Shown: piece after piece, positions 12,218-26,000 of the stretch
Position numbering within the stretch: position 1 is the stretch's first letter
How the letters are laid out: each line of letters starts with the position of its first letter
Assembly (NCBI RefSeq): GCF_000003815.2
Contig: NC_049979.1
Span: forward strand, 20,423,056-20,487,055
Length of the DNA: 64,000 bases
DNA from: Branchiostoma floridae
Taxonomy: Eukaryota; Chordata; Leptocardii; Amphioxiformes; Branchiostomatidae
Direction: 5' to 3'
Notes under the pieces: model-generated
What the model saw: the letters and a program-made list of their open reading frames with translations, nothing else
Told to the model about the DNA's origin: nothing
Database searches by the model: none
Position numbers and translations under genes: made by a program

Positions 12218-13149
12218 CTGTATTTGCTCTCAAGCAAATGTCGGCCTTTCTAGTTTTCATGTAAGGCCTCAATTGTTCCAACCCTAATCACAACATGAGA
12301 TAAAAACATACCATAAGTAAAATGTAGGACTGGTGAACAAACATGTTGACTGTCTTACCCGCTCAACAAGTCAATCTAAATAAAAATCAAGTACACCTTA
12401 CTAAGTAAACATTTTCTAATCCCAAATGACTCCAGAACGACACCATCAGATACATGTACATGTACTGTGACTGCATAAATAGCTCGTGGCATCTACTTTG
12501 GTAAAATAATAAGCTTAATATAATGTCCCAAAGTAGTGGAATTAGACAATGCCAATGAAGCTCTGTATAATCAATGGAGCTAATGGCACAAATTGTTAGA
12601 GGACCATGACATTCAATTAATGTATGTCACATGTACATGACTGTACATCATCGTCATCATTTTGTACATCATCGTCATCATTTACATTGTACATACAGTG
12701 CTTGATATGAATACAGCAAAATAATTCATCACAATGTACCACCATGTAAAAAAAACGTTTGGAATTTGATGTCAATGATCATAATACATATATATGTTTG
12801 TCTTAATAATAATCATGCTTATATAACATTAGATATCCGATACCTGCCAACAAATTATAAATTTAAGCAGCATTACATCATATGCGTACATACAAGTCTT
12901 CATTCTTTAGAAAAACACATCTCAGTACAAAGAGATTTGACAAGATTTGCAACTACATGTATGATTTGTAACTCCACTGAGTGATATGTTGTGCTTTCAC
13001 AGGGTCAGCTTGGCCTGAATTGGCAAACAGCTTTAAATTATATATGTAAATGACATGATCAATGGGAAAAATGTAGTGAAAAATATAGAAAGGACCACAA
13101 AGTATTAATATTTGGTAATGCCCACCATAATGATTAGAAATTAATTGGA
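12218..13149. other. intergenic 3' of MOCS1; small CATCGTCATCATTT repeat
   Basis: No gene seen. A short direct duplication of TGTACATCATCGTCATCATT lies at about 12643-12683. The interval includes the MOCS1 3' untranslated region on the minus strand. Confidence 0.5.
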
Positions 13150-14027
13150 TCATGACTTGAAAAAGTCACCCCTCTGACCTCCAGTTTTGCTAACTAGGTG
13201 GATGTTCTCTATGGTGATGCTATGTGTGACTGCTTTGCACATGTCGTACACCGTCAGTGCTGCCACGGCCGCCGCTGTCAGCGCTTCCATCTCCACCCCG
13301 GTCTTTCCCGTGGTGATGACCTCTGACACGATGTGAACTGCATGTTGGGAAGGATCCAGGCGGAGCCGGACGTCGACTTTACTGATGGGGATGTTGTGGC
13401 ACAAGGGGATGAGATTACTGGTGTTTTTAGCGGCCATGATGCCGGCGAGCTGTGCGACCGTTAGTACGTCAACCTTCTTCATCTTGTTGTCCTTCACCAA
13501 CGCAAAGGCATCAGCTCCCAACATCACAGCTGCTGATGCAGAGGCTGTCCGTCGTGTGCTATTTTTGTGTCCAACGTCCACCATTTTTGCAGTTCCTGCC
13601 TCGTTCGTATGTGTCAGGCGAGCACCAGGGGACCCTCCAACAGCAGAGCCATCACCATTTGTAGCAACACCGTCTTTGCCAGAGGAGAATTCCCTATTAC
13701 TTCTTGATTGATGTTTGTCATTCTGCATGAGATTTACACCTAGTCCATACAAACTGTCCAGTCTGTTTCCATTATGACTTGAGGTGCTGTAGAATTGCTG
13801 CAGACATTTTTGTCCTCCCAATGCCCCTTCTAGAAAGCCCTTTCCTCTAGATCTGTCCCGGATGTAAGTGTTGAAAATTGTCTTTGGCAAACAGCAACCA
13901 GACCCCTTTGCCATGGTTGTGACCCACTGTAGCCCATTGCTGCATGATGAAATGAAGTCATGCACTTCTTCAAAACTACTCTTTGTATGTTTTTTCCCTT
14001 TTTGACTGATGACATCCTGGTCACTAT
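13150..14027 (-). CDS. MOCS1: MOCS1 exon 12: MOCS1B (MoaC domain) with linker
   Basis: A good acceptor (pyrimidine-rich, ending CACAG) lies just upstream at 14028-14030. The exon opens ATAGTGACC. Read after a one-base overhang it stays open for 291 codons; after a two-base overhang it gives an immediate TAG. A linker of about 130 aa precedes the MoaC domain, recognised by [32 protein letters not shown] and TGGQRGDF. The linker contains QQFYSTSSH, reminiscent of a mitochondrial processing site. MoaC converts the 3',8-cyclo-GTP made by MOCS1A to cPMP. The stop is TGA at 13150-13152. Confidence 0.93.
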
Positions 14028-17000
14028 CTGTGCAAATCGTAATGAAAAAGAGAGATCATCAGTGAGATTGCATGCATTCATCACATACACATAAAAGAGC
14101 AGGATACAAGGAGAGATCGATTTTTGCTGGAAGCAGGATGGAAATTTATGTCCCAAAAAGTTATCAAAGAGCCTTCAAAGTAAAGGAATCATGACTTATA
14201 CCTATGATGTTTTTGGTGAGGCGCATGCTTGCATTGAGTTATGGACGTGTTTCAAAATTTCCAGCACAATGAGTGAATGACCATTTCAAGAGCCACAAAC
14301 AAAGTTAACCATCAGCATTCTACAGCAAAAACATATCAAGAAATAACTTTTTTTGAAAAGTGTTGAACGGATATACTAGAGTTAGAGATGTTGAACAATT
14401 TTTTTAAAAATTATGTTACAACTGTTCTTAGCTTAAGAGACAAAACTTGGTGTCAGTCTGAGGCTTTGTCAGTTTCTCCCCTTTTCATCAATTTACTCAT
14501 CACTACCAAGCCTGTCACTGCTCTTATTTTGAATCAGTCTGACTTTTGGAAGTTTAATGCTCTTGCAGTAATATGAACACACTGTCCTGCTGGACTCATC
14601 TCCGAGCAGTGCCAAACTCATTAGTGACTAATCTCTACTGGGTAATTTCCACACACGCGGACGATCAACGCGGCCAGCTGGAAACCAATAACGACCAGAC
14701 GCTGCGGCTGATGAGGCCCGATAGGCAGCTTCCCGGTGCATCGGTAAACGCATAAAAAAAGTTTAGCTTGAAAAGTGATTTAGTTCCCTTTACATGGAAG
14801 AGCTGGTCTCTAAGCTAGCATTGAGAATGAGACAATTTGTAAGTGAATCTTTGGGCATTATGACTAACAACTCTGTCGCCACCATTTAAACAGTACATTA
14901 AGAAAGTTACCCATCTGCAAAGATGGTATGCTCTGTTTATGATCTAGGTCAGAAAGGACATCTAATTGGTGATTAAAGAGCGTATCATCTACCGCCACAA
15001 GCTGTAGAGTATTTGGGGACTTAATTACTTATATACTTAATTGGACAGTATTAGGGTTTCATTTTGCCAACTCCAGATTCCGTAATGAGATTAGGGTATA
15101 ATTCCTGGACATTCTCCCAAAATATTGGTGCTTGAAAATTAGTTAATATTCAAAAATCATATCCAGTTCCTTTTGTAACTACTTTTTGTGTGTATCTTAT
15201 TACTAATCCTGCATGTCTAACTTTCATATTGACACACATTTAATACAATTCAAGAACCTTGTTGTTCAAGAAAACTGTCACAGTTACATGTCTAATGGTA
15301 CCAATTTGCTTTTTATTAAAATGGTATTATTGGAATTAGGTAATCTTTATTTGTTTTCTTGGAAATTAGAATATAAATTGAAGTGTCCCTTAATCACACA
15401 GAAGGCAACTCATCCCATGGGGGGAAGAGCAGTTGTTTTGTGGGACTGATCAGGATTAGGAAATGTTATAACACAGATGTTCTACACAGTCTGTGTTATT
15501 ACCAACTGGGCATGCTTTAAGCTGGCTGATACCACTGGGAATATGAAATAGTTATGGCTAATATCAATTACTGGAAAGTTGCATTTTTTGACATTCCCGC
15601 TTTTGGAACAATATTACGTCATGGTAGGTTGTCTGTGTGTTGTGATTTGAGTGTGTCAAAACAAAAGAACAACAAAAAATAACACTCACCCACCAATGAG
15701 AATCATGGGCCTATTCTTCATCTTTGCAATATTGAACATCCCTGCAGAAAAAATATGAAACATAAGTTTTAAAGGGGTTTGAGAAAAAAGAGAGAAAAAA
15801 CACACATTCTGAAGCAAAACAATTCTTACAAAACATCATGGATACATATGTTGGCCCCATACAGAAAATCTTATTCTAAAAATAATTTGTTACCAAAAGA
15901 TTCTTTTTTTTTCATCAGTACACAATGAAATTGCTTAAAGTCTGCTGAAGCATATTCAAGCCTAATCATTTTCCCCCTCTGCACATAATTGCCTGTACAA
16001 CTTGTCCTTCTTCAGAAAGCAAAGAAGCTATCTCAGAAGGAAAGCTGGACATTATAATCATCATAGATAATGACAGTAATCTTGAAGAACAGAGCACTAT
16101 ACCAAGAATATTGTGCAATGTTTTGTACTTTCAATGTAAATAGCAACCATATAATACAGATAGAGTGACTGAATCCCTAAGCAAAAGGTTTAGTTCAACC
16201 TTTTAGTTCCCTCACTTTAGACTGAGTTAAAAGAATGATTCAATGTATGACCTTTAGTGTCAGTCTTTCATTTTTCACCATCAGTAAGTGAGTGAAGGAC
16301 ACATATGCACCGTTAAACCCCGAGGAACACTTGGCATTTAGCTAGAAGTAACGACGTGACATTACATCAATCATAATCCCTCAATAAAAAGGCTTTGCCA
16401 ACGGGGCACCTTTTGGAACCGTTTATTTGGACCAGTGCCATGTTAATCTTTTCCTTCATTACTTGTTGCGCTCTACATGGTAACCCTCTATTCAGACCCA
16501 CTGACAGTGTTAAGAAGGATGGGTCAATGCTGGATAACATGCCATTTTCTTCCCTCTGTAAAGTTCAAGCTTTGAGCTTACATCGTATACAAATGTGTTC
16601 AAATTATACAGAGTGCTGTATCTCAGTCTTTTCTAATGTCATGGAAGTTTAGAGAAAAGTGACTAAGGTTGAATGTAAAGCTAAGAATTTCTCCTTGTTG
16701 ACAACAACTCTTCCATATTTTATTATAATGCTTTAGATGTAGCAACCCTGACCACATCTTTCTTCATGTCCCAGGGGCCTGATAAGTAAGACATAAACTC
16801 CTATAATGGATGTCAGTGGACTGATTACTTCCTACGCTCTATCAACCATAATATCACATAGTTTTCTGTTCATCCAAACTGGTAATCTGGGATTCTTCCT
16901 CTATTGATGGATGTAAAAGCTTGATCTGGTATTCAAACATTTTAAGTAAACTCTGAATGTTGACATTTTGTGCTCATTCAACCATGGATCATATCCTCTA

Positions 17001-20000
17001 TATTTCAGAGACGTTTGACTTTGAAGATGTAATTATGTACGTCTACCTTTTCTCAATGGTATGATTATCAATTTATGTGCACTATGTGTTTTACAGCCAT
17101 CTCTTAAAAATAAAGCTATAGAACAAACTAGCAACTTTGTTATAATTATAATATCCCAAGCCTGTTGTAATAACAGAATATGCTACTGATCTGTTTTTCA
17201 CAACATCTACAGAATGAAATTTACCCATGCAAACTGTTTAAATTTGTGTTATATCATTGTTAAGTATTTAGTGTAATATCATTCAGAAGCATTATGTATT
17301 ATATCATTTGATTAGTGCAATGAGCACCATGACTGATTTCATGTTTGGAAACTCCCCTTCAGACATCAGACACACGGACATTTGGGTACTTTTGTTTTGT
17401 GACACATTCACATAATATACAAAATTAAGTTCATATAATGATCAAATTTCAGATTCCTAAAATTTGTTGNNNNNNNNNNNNNNNNNNNNNNNNNNNNNNN
17501 NNNNNNNNNNNNNNNNNNNNNNNNNNNNNNNNNNNNNNNNNNNNNNNNNNNNNNNNNNNNNNNNNNNNNGCCTTTACAGAATGATGAAATGGGCAATAAT
17601 GATCACAGCAGACGGAGGACGTATAAAGATAGGTCTATCCTCCACCCTGCAGTAGGTCATCCATTACAAACCTACAGCCTTGACTTTGCTTTACCTTTTA
17701 ATCCACAAGGGAAGATCGTTTGACCTCAGGTACTACCTACGCAATCACAAACTTTCTTTTATTGGCAAACGGCAAGAATGTTTAATGAGTTTTCTAGGTT
17801 GTCAAAATACACTAGAGATTGCCAATTCAAATTTATCCTCCAGAATACAGCAGGTGGCATGGCAGGTAACAGGTATAAAATTTATGTAAGACTAATCTCA
17901 TAATAATTTTTTTCCCTGTTGTAATTCATTTGCTACAGGAATTTGTCAGTGTAACGTTAAATCTTTACCGGGGTTGGGGTCCAAGCACAACATATAGGGG
18001 CAGCATGCACTTGCAACAACATAGGGATCATAACTGCAAAGGACCATCTTGACATATGATAAATATATTTTATGGTGATTCAGACTGACATATCTTTTCA
18101 GGCATCTTCTCTGTACACTGAAACAGTGTAAAAAGTTGATCATTGCATTTTGGATTATAGCCCTGAAATATTTGCTATCAACTTAATACATAATTCTTTT
18201 TCCTTCTTTTTAGATTCCAGCTGAAATGATCCAACAAATGTTGTACGTTTAACAGCGTGAAACTGAACTGCATCAGAACACACACCTGGTCTGGTATTTT
18301 TAACTTTCATATACTGCTTAGCACAATCATCTACTGTAACAGAAAAGAACATATTGGAAAACAATATTATTCTGAATCATCATTCAGATAAAGAATGGCT
18401 ATTGTCAGCACTTTTTGTTCGGGTCAGTTGAGCAACCAAAAATGCCATTTTGTTTTAACTAAGGCCTTACTGGGCTCTAACCTTCCTGCCAGCTTATGGA
18501 TTGTTTTTACAAATTGCAGACATTTTCTTGGTATTCTGGCCCATGGCCAGGTCTAGTTCTACTTACCCCCACCTTACACACAGCAACAGGTGCAGATTGT
18601 GCCACTTCACTACACTGTAGGTCAAAAGGACGTAAAAGATGAATTGCACTGCACCATCATTAAATTATACCTGCATGCTGTTTCTTCTTCCTCCCCACCG
18701 CTGCTCCTATGATCTTAAGAAGCTCCTCCTCTGAAGTATCGGCTCTTAAGGTATCTCTTAGGGAGACCTCCGAATTACCAAACAGGCACACCTGTGGAGG
18801 AATATATCTGGGTGAAATGGTGCAAAAATAATTTACTGTAACAGTTATACCTGGTCCATAAGGGTCCAACACAAATAGGTTTCTCTAATTACCTTTTCCC
18901 CATCCTAACTAAAATAGAATGCACACTTACTGGTATTTGACTTGTTACGAAAACATAATAATTTTATATAATGTATAAAAAAATTATACTGTAGATGTTT
19001 AATCTTTAAAGAACAGAATACAATCTTTTTGCAATTATCAAAGAATACAACATCGCAATGGTCTCCATGTATTAAGTACACCCAACAGTCAAAACAATGT
19101 TTTCTGTAAAAAAAATATTAAGAAGTCACAAGAAGCTTATCAGTTATATATATATATTATAAACAGTTACTATATCCAGTTAAAATTACTTACTTTAATA
19201 GTCATCCTCACAAATAAATCAGAATTGAATAATGATATCTTAATATGTGGAGCCTGCACCTTAAGGTTTCCATCAGCAGTTATCCTGAGTCTATTGCAGG
19301 ACCCACAGAAGTGTTCAGACATGGACGTCACAAACCCCATCTGGCCACGGAAACCTGGCACTCTGTAGGCCTGGGGAGGGAAAGGTGGAGAGAGAAAAAA
19401 TGTATTCACACTCAGTCATACAGGCATGATCACAACAATTACATTCATTGCAAACACAAAACATATGCTGGTATTGTAGTTACATGATGATCATGATTTA
19501 CAATAGTAATCATCATCATCATTTACTAATCAATCATATTAAGAAATTTCATATAGTGTGTGTGTAATGTTCAGTACCATGGACAGGTATGTGTTTGATG
19601 TTCAGTACCATGGACAGGTGTGTGTTTGATGTTCAGTACCATGGACAGGTGTGTGTTTGATGTTCAGTACCATGGACAGTTATACCTATATGTATGATGT
19701 TAAATACAGGTAAAGCTACTGTTCAGTATCACTGCATACACTATTTGCCACAGTCTACATATTGATTTAAACATTTCACAATACAAATTAAAAAAATTAT
19801 AATACCACATTTAACACTACATCACTTTATCACTGTATGTTTGTGAACTAAATTGAGACCGACACTGAAGGATGACGCTTTTAACCGTACCTTGGAGGTG
19901 TCATTGGGCCCGTCACTCATTTTCTCCAGGTCAGGCCACCTCTGACGGATGGTGTCCAACATCTCCTGGTAGGTCACCATCTTATTGTGGTTCCATTTGT

Positions 20001-23000
20001 TACCTGCAGAATGATAGGAACCAGGTGTGCTAATTGTCAACAACCACACTGGAGACATACTAATCTAAACAAGTCTACAAGTATGTGATTGTTAGAAGAA
20101 CTCTGTTGGATAGGTCCCAGGTTTTGTTAAACAAGATGGACGAAAGTTTCAACGGCTACTAATGGTCATCAATTGACATCCATTCCACTAATGTGCAGCT
20201 TAAGAGATTTCGTGGAGTAGGGAAGTGCACTACACATTTTGAAAGGCTGTTTGATATGGTGACATGACATACATGTACAATGTACTTTGGAGTGATACTG
20301 TTTACAATTCTATGAAGATTGCTACTGACTGGCTTGGAGTTACATCTAGATGACAGCAAGACTTGAGACTGTCAGTTTTGATGCTGTTATTGCTTTACGG
20401 CATTCTAAGTGACTCCATATCCACTCATCACTGCTGATTTTTAGGAGTTGTCTCTTTCTAACTTATGAGTGATGACACATGTCATCAATCAATTATACAG
20501 TATAGGAGACCAGCAGCTTATAAAGAGTCACTATGATTATGAAATCATGTGCAGAAATGTGAATTTATTGCAGGTAGAGTAACTTTCACTAAAATGTTGT
20601 TTAGTTTAAAATATAATTGTGTGTTCTGGACCATAGCGAACCAACTGCTTCTATGATAAAACTGCTACATGTACATGTGTACATTGCACTTTAGAACTTC
20701 AAGGTAACTTATTAGAACATAGTATCTCCAAGCAGAGGCCTAGGTAGGGAGGCAAAATCATTATTATGTTTTGAAAGGTTGAGGTTCAGCAAAGCATTGG
20801 GATACAATGTAGAAAGGCCTGCTGCTTCAAGGAACTGGGAGCTAAACAAGGGCTATAACTTCCTACGTCTGAGATGACAAAAGTATTAAGTATGAGAAAA
20901 ATAATTGCAGACCTATACTTCATAATTGATAGCATGCAATTCCTGGTAGACCTAGATGTCAAAAAGGTTATTTTTAGGGTGTAATTGGGAGCACCCTTTC
21001 TTTCTCAATTCACAAAAGAGCACACATTTGCATCAATACTTAGAAATGATTATGAGTCAAATACCGTCCCCCTGAGGATAGGAAAATATGACCTTGGATC
21101 TTGCATTCTGTGACCTTTTGGAGCATTAAGTAGAATGCATGATTGAGTAATCTGCTTGATTCAATGCATGGCAGCAGCATGCAGATGTTGTACATTGTAT
21201 ACATGCTGTTAAAAATTTCTAAAAATGTATCAGGAATCATGTTTTATTTGGGTGAAAGTTGTATGTAATAGTAAAGTACAAGATGAGCTGTATTCAATAA
21301 TTCAGAATATAAAATCAATGTCAATATAAATTTTGCAAGATCCATGCTACTGGTGCATGAGCCTAACATTGATGAAGCTCCTTGCTAACAGCAACTACTA
21401 GTTGAGACCAGTTCAGTTTAATTCTGCAAGACCTAAAGTCAATAAGCTCAGAGTCTAATGAAGGTCTATCTGCCCACTATAAAGCATGACTCAGTCTTCA
21501 AAGGAAACACGCCGCCATGCCCTGCACTATAACTAAGTAACGTACATGAAGCAAAGATGTCCTACCAGTAGGAATGTTTAACACATGATTTTCATGATCT
21601 GATTCAGAAACATTTGGATTGCAGACAATAAAAAACTTTTGGAAGTCTAATGGCTCATTAGTTTATTTGGTGAAAAGAAGTGCTAGGAAAACCAGTAGTA
21701 CATTGCAATTGATACATTGTACAAATTTGATATGGTATAAAAAAATTAAACCCAATAGCAGCTGCTATAGTTTCAAACATCAGTTCCTGAAGTCAGTTGA
21801 AATCAGAAATAACAAAATGGTGTTAGATGTAAAAAACTGGGCACAGGGCCAATGTTACTTTATACAATCGAGTTGGATCCTTTTAGAAGAAATATTCCCA
21901 ATCATCCTCCATGATGAACAGAGAAAGAAACTTACCATCAAATGGCATGTACTCTATAAACCTCACATCGAGAGCCTGTATGGTAAGGACAGAGAGAAAA
22001 CGATATGAATGATTAATAAGGGTATCATGAGTGAACTATGAAATCCACATTGCAGAAACACCCCAATAATTGTCCCCACAGGTAGTATGTAATGTATACC
22101 CTTGGTGAGTTGGGAGATGGGGTGGTAATGCTGAGACAATTTAATATATTATTTGCACAAGGTCACTGGAAAGTAGCGAATACCTATAAGGTCATTCAAA
22201 GTCACCAGCCATGAAACATGACGGAAAAACATTTAATAGCAGAATGTTAACAAAACTTCAGCTAAATGTTGTTTGACTTTGAAAATATTTATTCAAATGT
22301 GAGACGTACATGAAAAGAATTTTCTCAGAATGGAAATTCTACATGACATCGTTATTGGTATGTTACATGTACCGTTAAATCCTCTTCCACAGAATACTGT
22401 TTCACTTCAGTTTCAATTCTCAGCATGCTGTGGGATATTACAGGGTGATCTATGGAGCGAGTTACCACTCAGTTATTTGCATAAAAGCTTTATCATACCC
22501 CTGGAACAAAACGAATTTTGGCTGGGAATCAAACAGTCTTAGCGACACCTCACTTGATAATTAAGCCAGACCTACCATCTGGCATCGATTCCTGGGATTA
22601 CAGACGTACACTTACTGACAGTGTCATATGACTCAAATTTTTACTCAGGGCTCTCTCTCATTTTAGAACCTGAAATTTTGTTCATGGACAGGACAACCAT
22701 ATCATCACTTCAGTACACACAGACAAGGTCAAATGTGGTGGCAGGAAATTTGTGCAAAATCAATGCAACCGAAAAGTGGTATCGGTCATGGCAGTCTGGT
22801 GTTGTGAATTACGTGTAGTTCAAGGTCACCTGGGTCAGGCACATCACATTAACTTTACAACAGCAACAATTTACTGGCTGATATACAGGTTTGACATTGA
22901 TGTATTTATGTAGGTGTAGATTCATTGATTTTCAAACCAGCAAATAGACATAGTAAAATGTTTGTTTCTTTGCAGCAAATTGGTACAAGAAATATATCTT

Positions 23001-26000
23001 TCTTTGCTTTAAGATATACAAAATACCAGTTATGTAATATACATTGTTTGTATATATGATATAAAAGTTGATTTACAGCTGACACATACTAGACAAATGA
23101 AAATTGCCTGTAGAATTAATTGATTCAATCCCTGTAGTCTCTCTTACACTGAACCCGGGGGCATATGTGTAGACTGGTGGTTAAAGGACAGATGTTGGCA
23201 GGTCCCTGGGAGAGCTGGCAGACATCCAGACACTGACATGTGATTTACCTTCAGCCTCATCCCAGTCCAGATGGTTTGTCTGTAAATTTGGATCATCTTT
23301 CATGCACATGCTGGAACCCATGACACTGGGATTATAGATCTGCATAATTTTTATATACAAATTTTAAAACTGCTGTTACAGGTTTAAATGATCCAAACAT
23401 TATGTAGTTCAGATTGCAGTTGTTGTTTTTTTCGTTGAAAATCCATTTGACAAAACTCGCCTGCATACATCTTGAAAAGAATCATGGATTTCAGCCTAAC
23501 TTCTGTCGACCTGCTTTTTACAACTAGTTTTGAAAAATCTTATTGTATGCACTAAGTACTTAAGAATGTCATAGTCATAATAACCTCAGTGTTGTACATG
23601 TAAAACAAGATGCAAATTTTTAAACAAGATTATGTTTATTTTACACTGGAAACTGAGAACCAGTGACAGACAACTACTCAGAGCTGTTTTTTTTAAATCA
23701 TACCAATTGAAGCAATGTGCCAGTCAAGTCTATGCAACTTCATTGGCTGAAATCAAAATCACCTACAAAAACATGATTGTATGGGTGGCACAGTAAGATA
23801 CATGTAGCAGGTACAGTAGTCACCAAAATTCGTGTAGAACTTTGCAACAGCAGCTAACCAATTTACATGCAGTACTTGCTTCAGGGCAAGTAGGACTAAT
23901 CATCCATTTTGTGTGGAACCAAATACCACAGACGCTGAAGGTAATGATCCTTGTATGGTTATGCATGCCAAGGATTTAGACAAGTAATAGCTCAACCAAA
24001 GTTTGAATAGCAGAAAAGATCAGACCCAAACATACTTCATCATGATTGTAAATTTACATGACCTTTCATGGTTGACCTGAGTTTTCAAAGAGAAATCAAT
24101 GTACCAGGAAGCTGAGGATGGCTTTTGTCCCTGGTGCTGAAAACCTTGTACTTGTATCTTATTCATCACAAAGTGCCTGGGGATCATTCATTCCCCTGGG
24201 GATCATTTATTCATGATGGACTGAGGACAAAAATCAGACACTTTTCAAACTTGCTTCTGGCTTTACCCAGGTGGAAGGTAAAGTTTGGATTTTATTTACA
24301 GAGTTCCGATTTTTCTTAAGTGCTTGGATTTAATTCAGTTTATAAAAATGTACTTCAATTATGAGCTAAATACAATCACCCTTTTGCAATTATCATAGCA
24401 TAGACTATACCCACTAGGACATTAATCCACTATTCAGTATGATTGCTTTTCCTTGCCCTCTGTATAGTCACAGATTTTGGAAAGACGATGCTTGAGAAAG
24501 TCAATTTGCTTGCTAAGAATATAAGATAATGCCACTGTCAAAGTTAAGTTTTATAGCAAATCTATCAGGCTTAACTAATCTGTGTCTTATACTAAGTATG
24601 ATCAAAGTGTGTGGTTTGTACAATGTACTTATTCACATGATCCTGTCAGTAGTCCCTGTAAGTTATTCAAGTTTATCCCAAATCCTCAAGTGGTTACAAT
24701 AAATGGAGGTCATACACAAGATGATTCAGTGCAATACAGAAGCCTTAATTACACAAACCAATCTGTACCAGTATTGATAGTACTACTTGTTGACAGTTCA
24801 AGACCTTTCATACACTGTAATATTCAAATGCACGACCTTACCTTCTTCTCTGTCATTGCGACAAAGTCGCATATTTCCTCTTCGTTCACCCCCCTCATCA
24901 CCACGCAATTGAGCTACGGAGAGAAAAATGAGAAACGTGGGAAGTTAATTAGCGTGCAAATCCGCTACCCGGAAAAACTTGATTGCTGGGTTTTCGCCAT
25001 TGCATTCGACAGATTGCTTTCATCGACTTCCACCCAAACATTGTGGGTAATGATACACTGTCGCTTTTACTCGTCGATTCGTTTCCCAAAACCTTTTACC
25101 TTGTAATCTGTATTGATGTATCTCCAACACTTGGAGGAGTCTTACACTGCATTGTGCTTGATACGATCAAATGGATTTCTAGTCCTTCGCCACCCCAAAT
25201 CACTGCCAGTTCATGTGTTATTTCTAGCCTCGACTGACTCAGTTAGGTTGAAAAATCTCCACATTACATGACATTGCTGTGACCTTTGCATGTCAGGATA
25301 TGTATCAGACATGTATTTTTTGTGTTGTCCTTTGATCCTCTGATTGTATTGTAACTTTTGACCACCAGGATAAATGATCTCTCATAATATGGCATCCACA
25401 AAATTGGAAATGGATTTTCATTAAATACATCATTCTTGAAAATCAGATTTATTACCATATGGCTGCGTGTAGACTGTTAAAGGACACATTTTCAGTATTC
25501 TGTACATGGCTATGAATACGTACAATGACACAGCATAAAACATGACTAACAGCTGAGCATATAGCGTGTTCCGAGCAATTTGATTCCCTGCAATGGTACA
25601 GTGGCTGAATGTCAAAGTGGTTGGCCAATGGAGGGAAGTACATTTGTAAGTCCTGACGAATGCTGGACTAACCACAAATGGTCACCCGGGAAGTATCACA
25701 TGGCTAAAAAGATTTTCATTGATGCTAGAACTGATAACATTTTCTGTGCTGTATCACCCATACGACCAGGAAAACGATACATTATCAATGAACTTTATCC
25801 CTCTGCAATTACATTACCTTGAGGTTTTCGTACATCTCTTTAGCGCCAGATTAAAAAAAACAAAAACTGGCATTCATAACTTCTCAGCAGCCCTGGCTAA
25901 AAAAAGCCTTTCGTAAGTAAATTCTAAAGTAGTAAACTACAAATTTGACACAAAGTCAATATTCAAAATCCCTTCCATTGCAGTTTCTGTACTGACAATC

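Noticed and set aside
13385..13711. 108-codon + frame
   Set aside because: Antisense to the MoaC exon of MOCS1; no independent support.
21619..22008. 129-codon + frame
   Set aside because: Antisense to MOCS1 exon 7 and intron; Lys/Asn-rich chance frame.
24582..25106. 174-codon + frame
   Set aside because: It lies antisense to MOCS1 exon 6 (24842-24913) and intron sequence, with no family resemblance.
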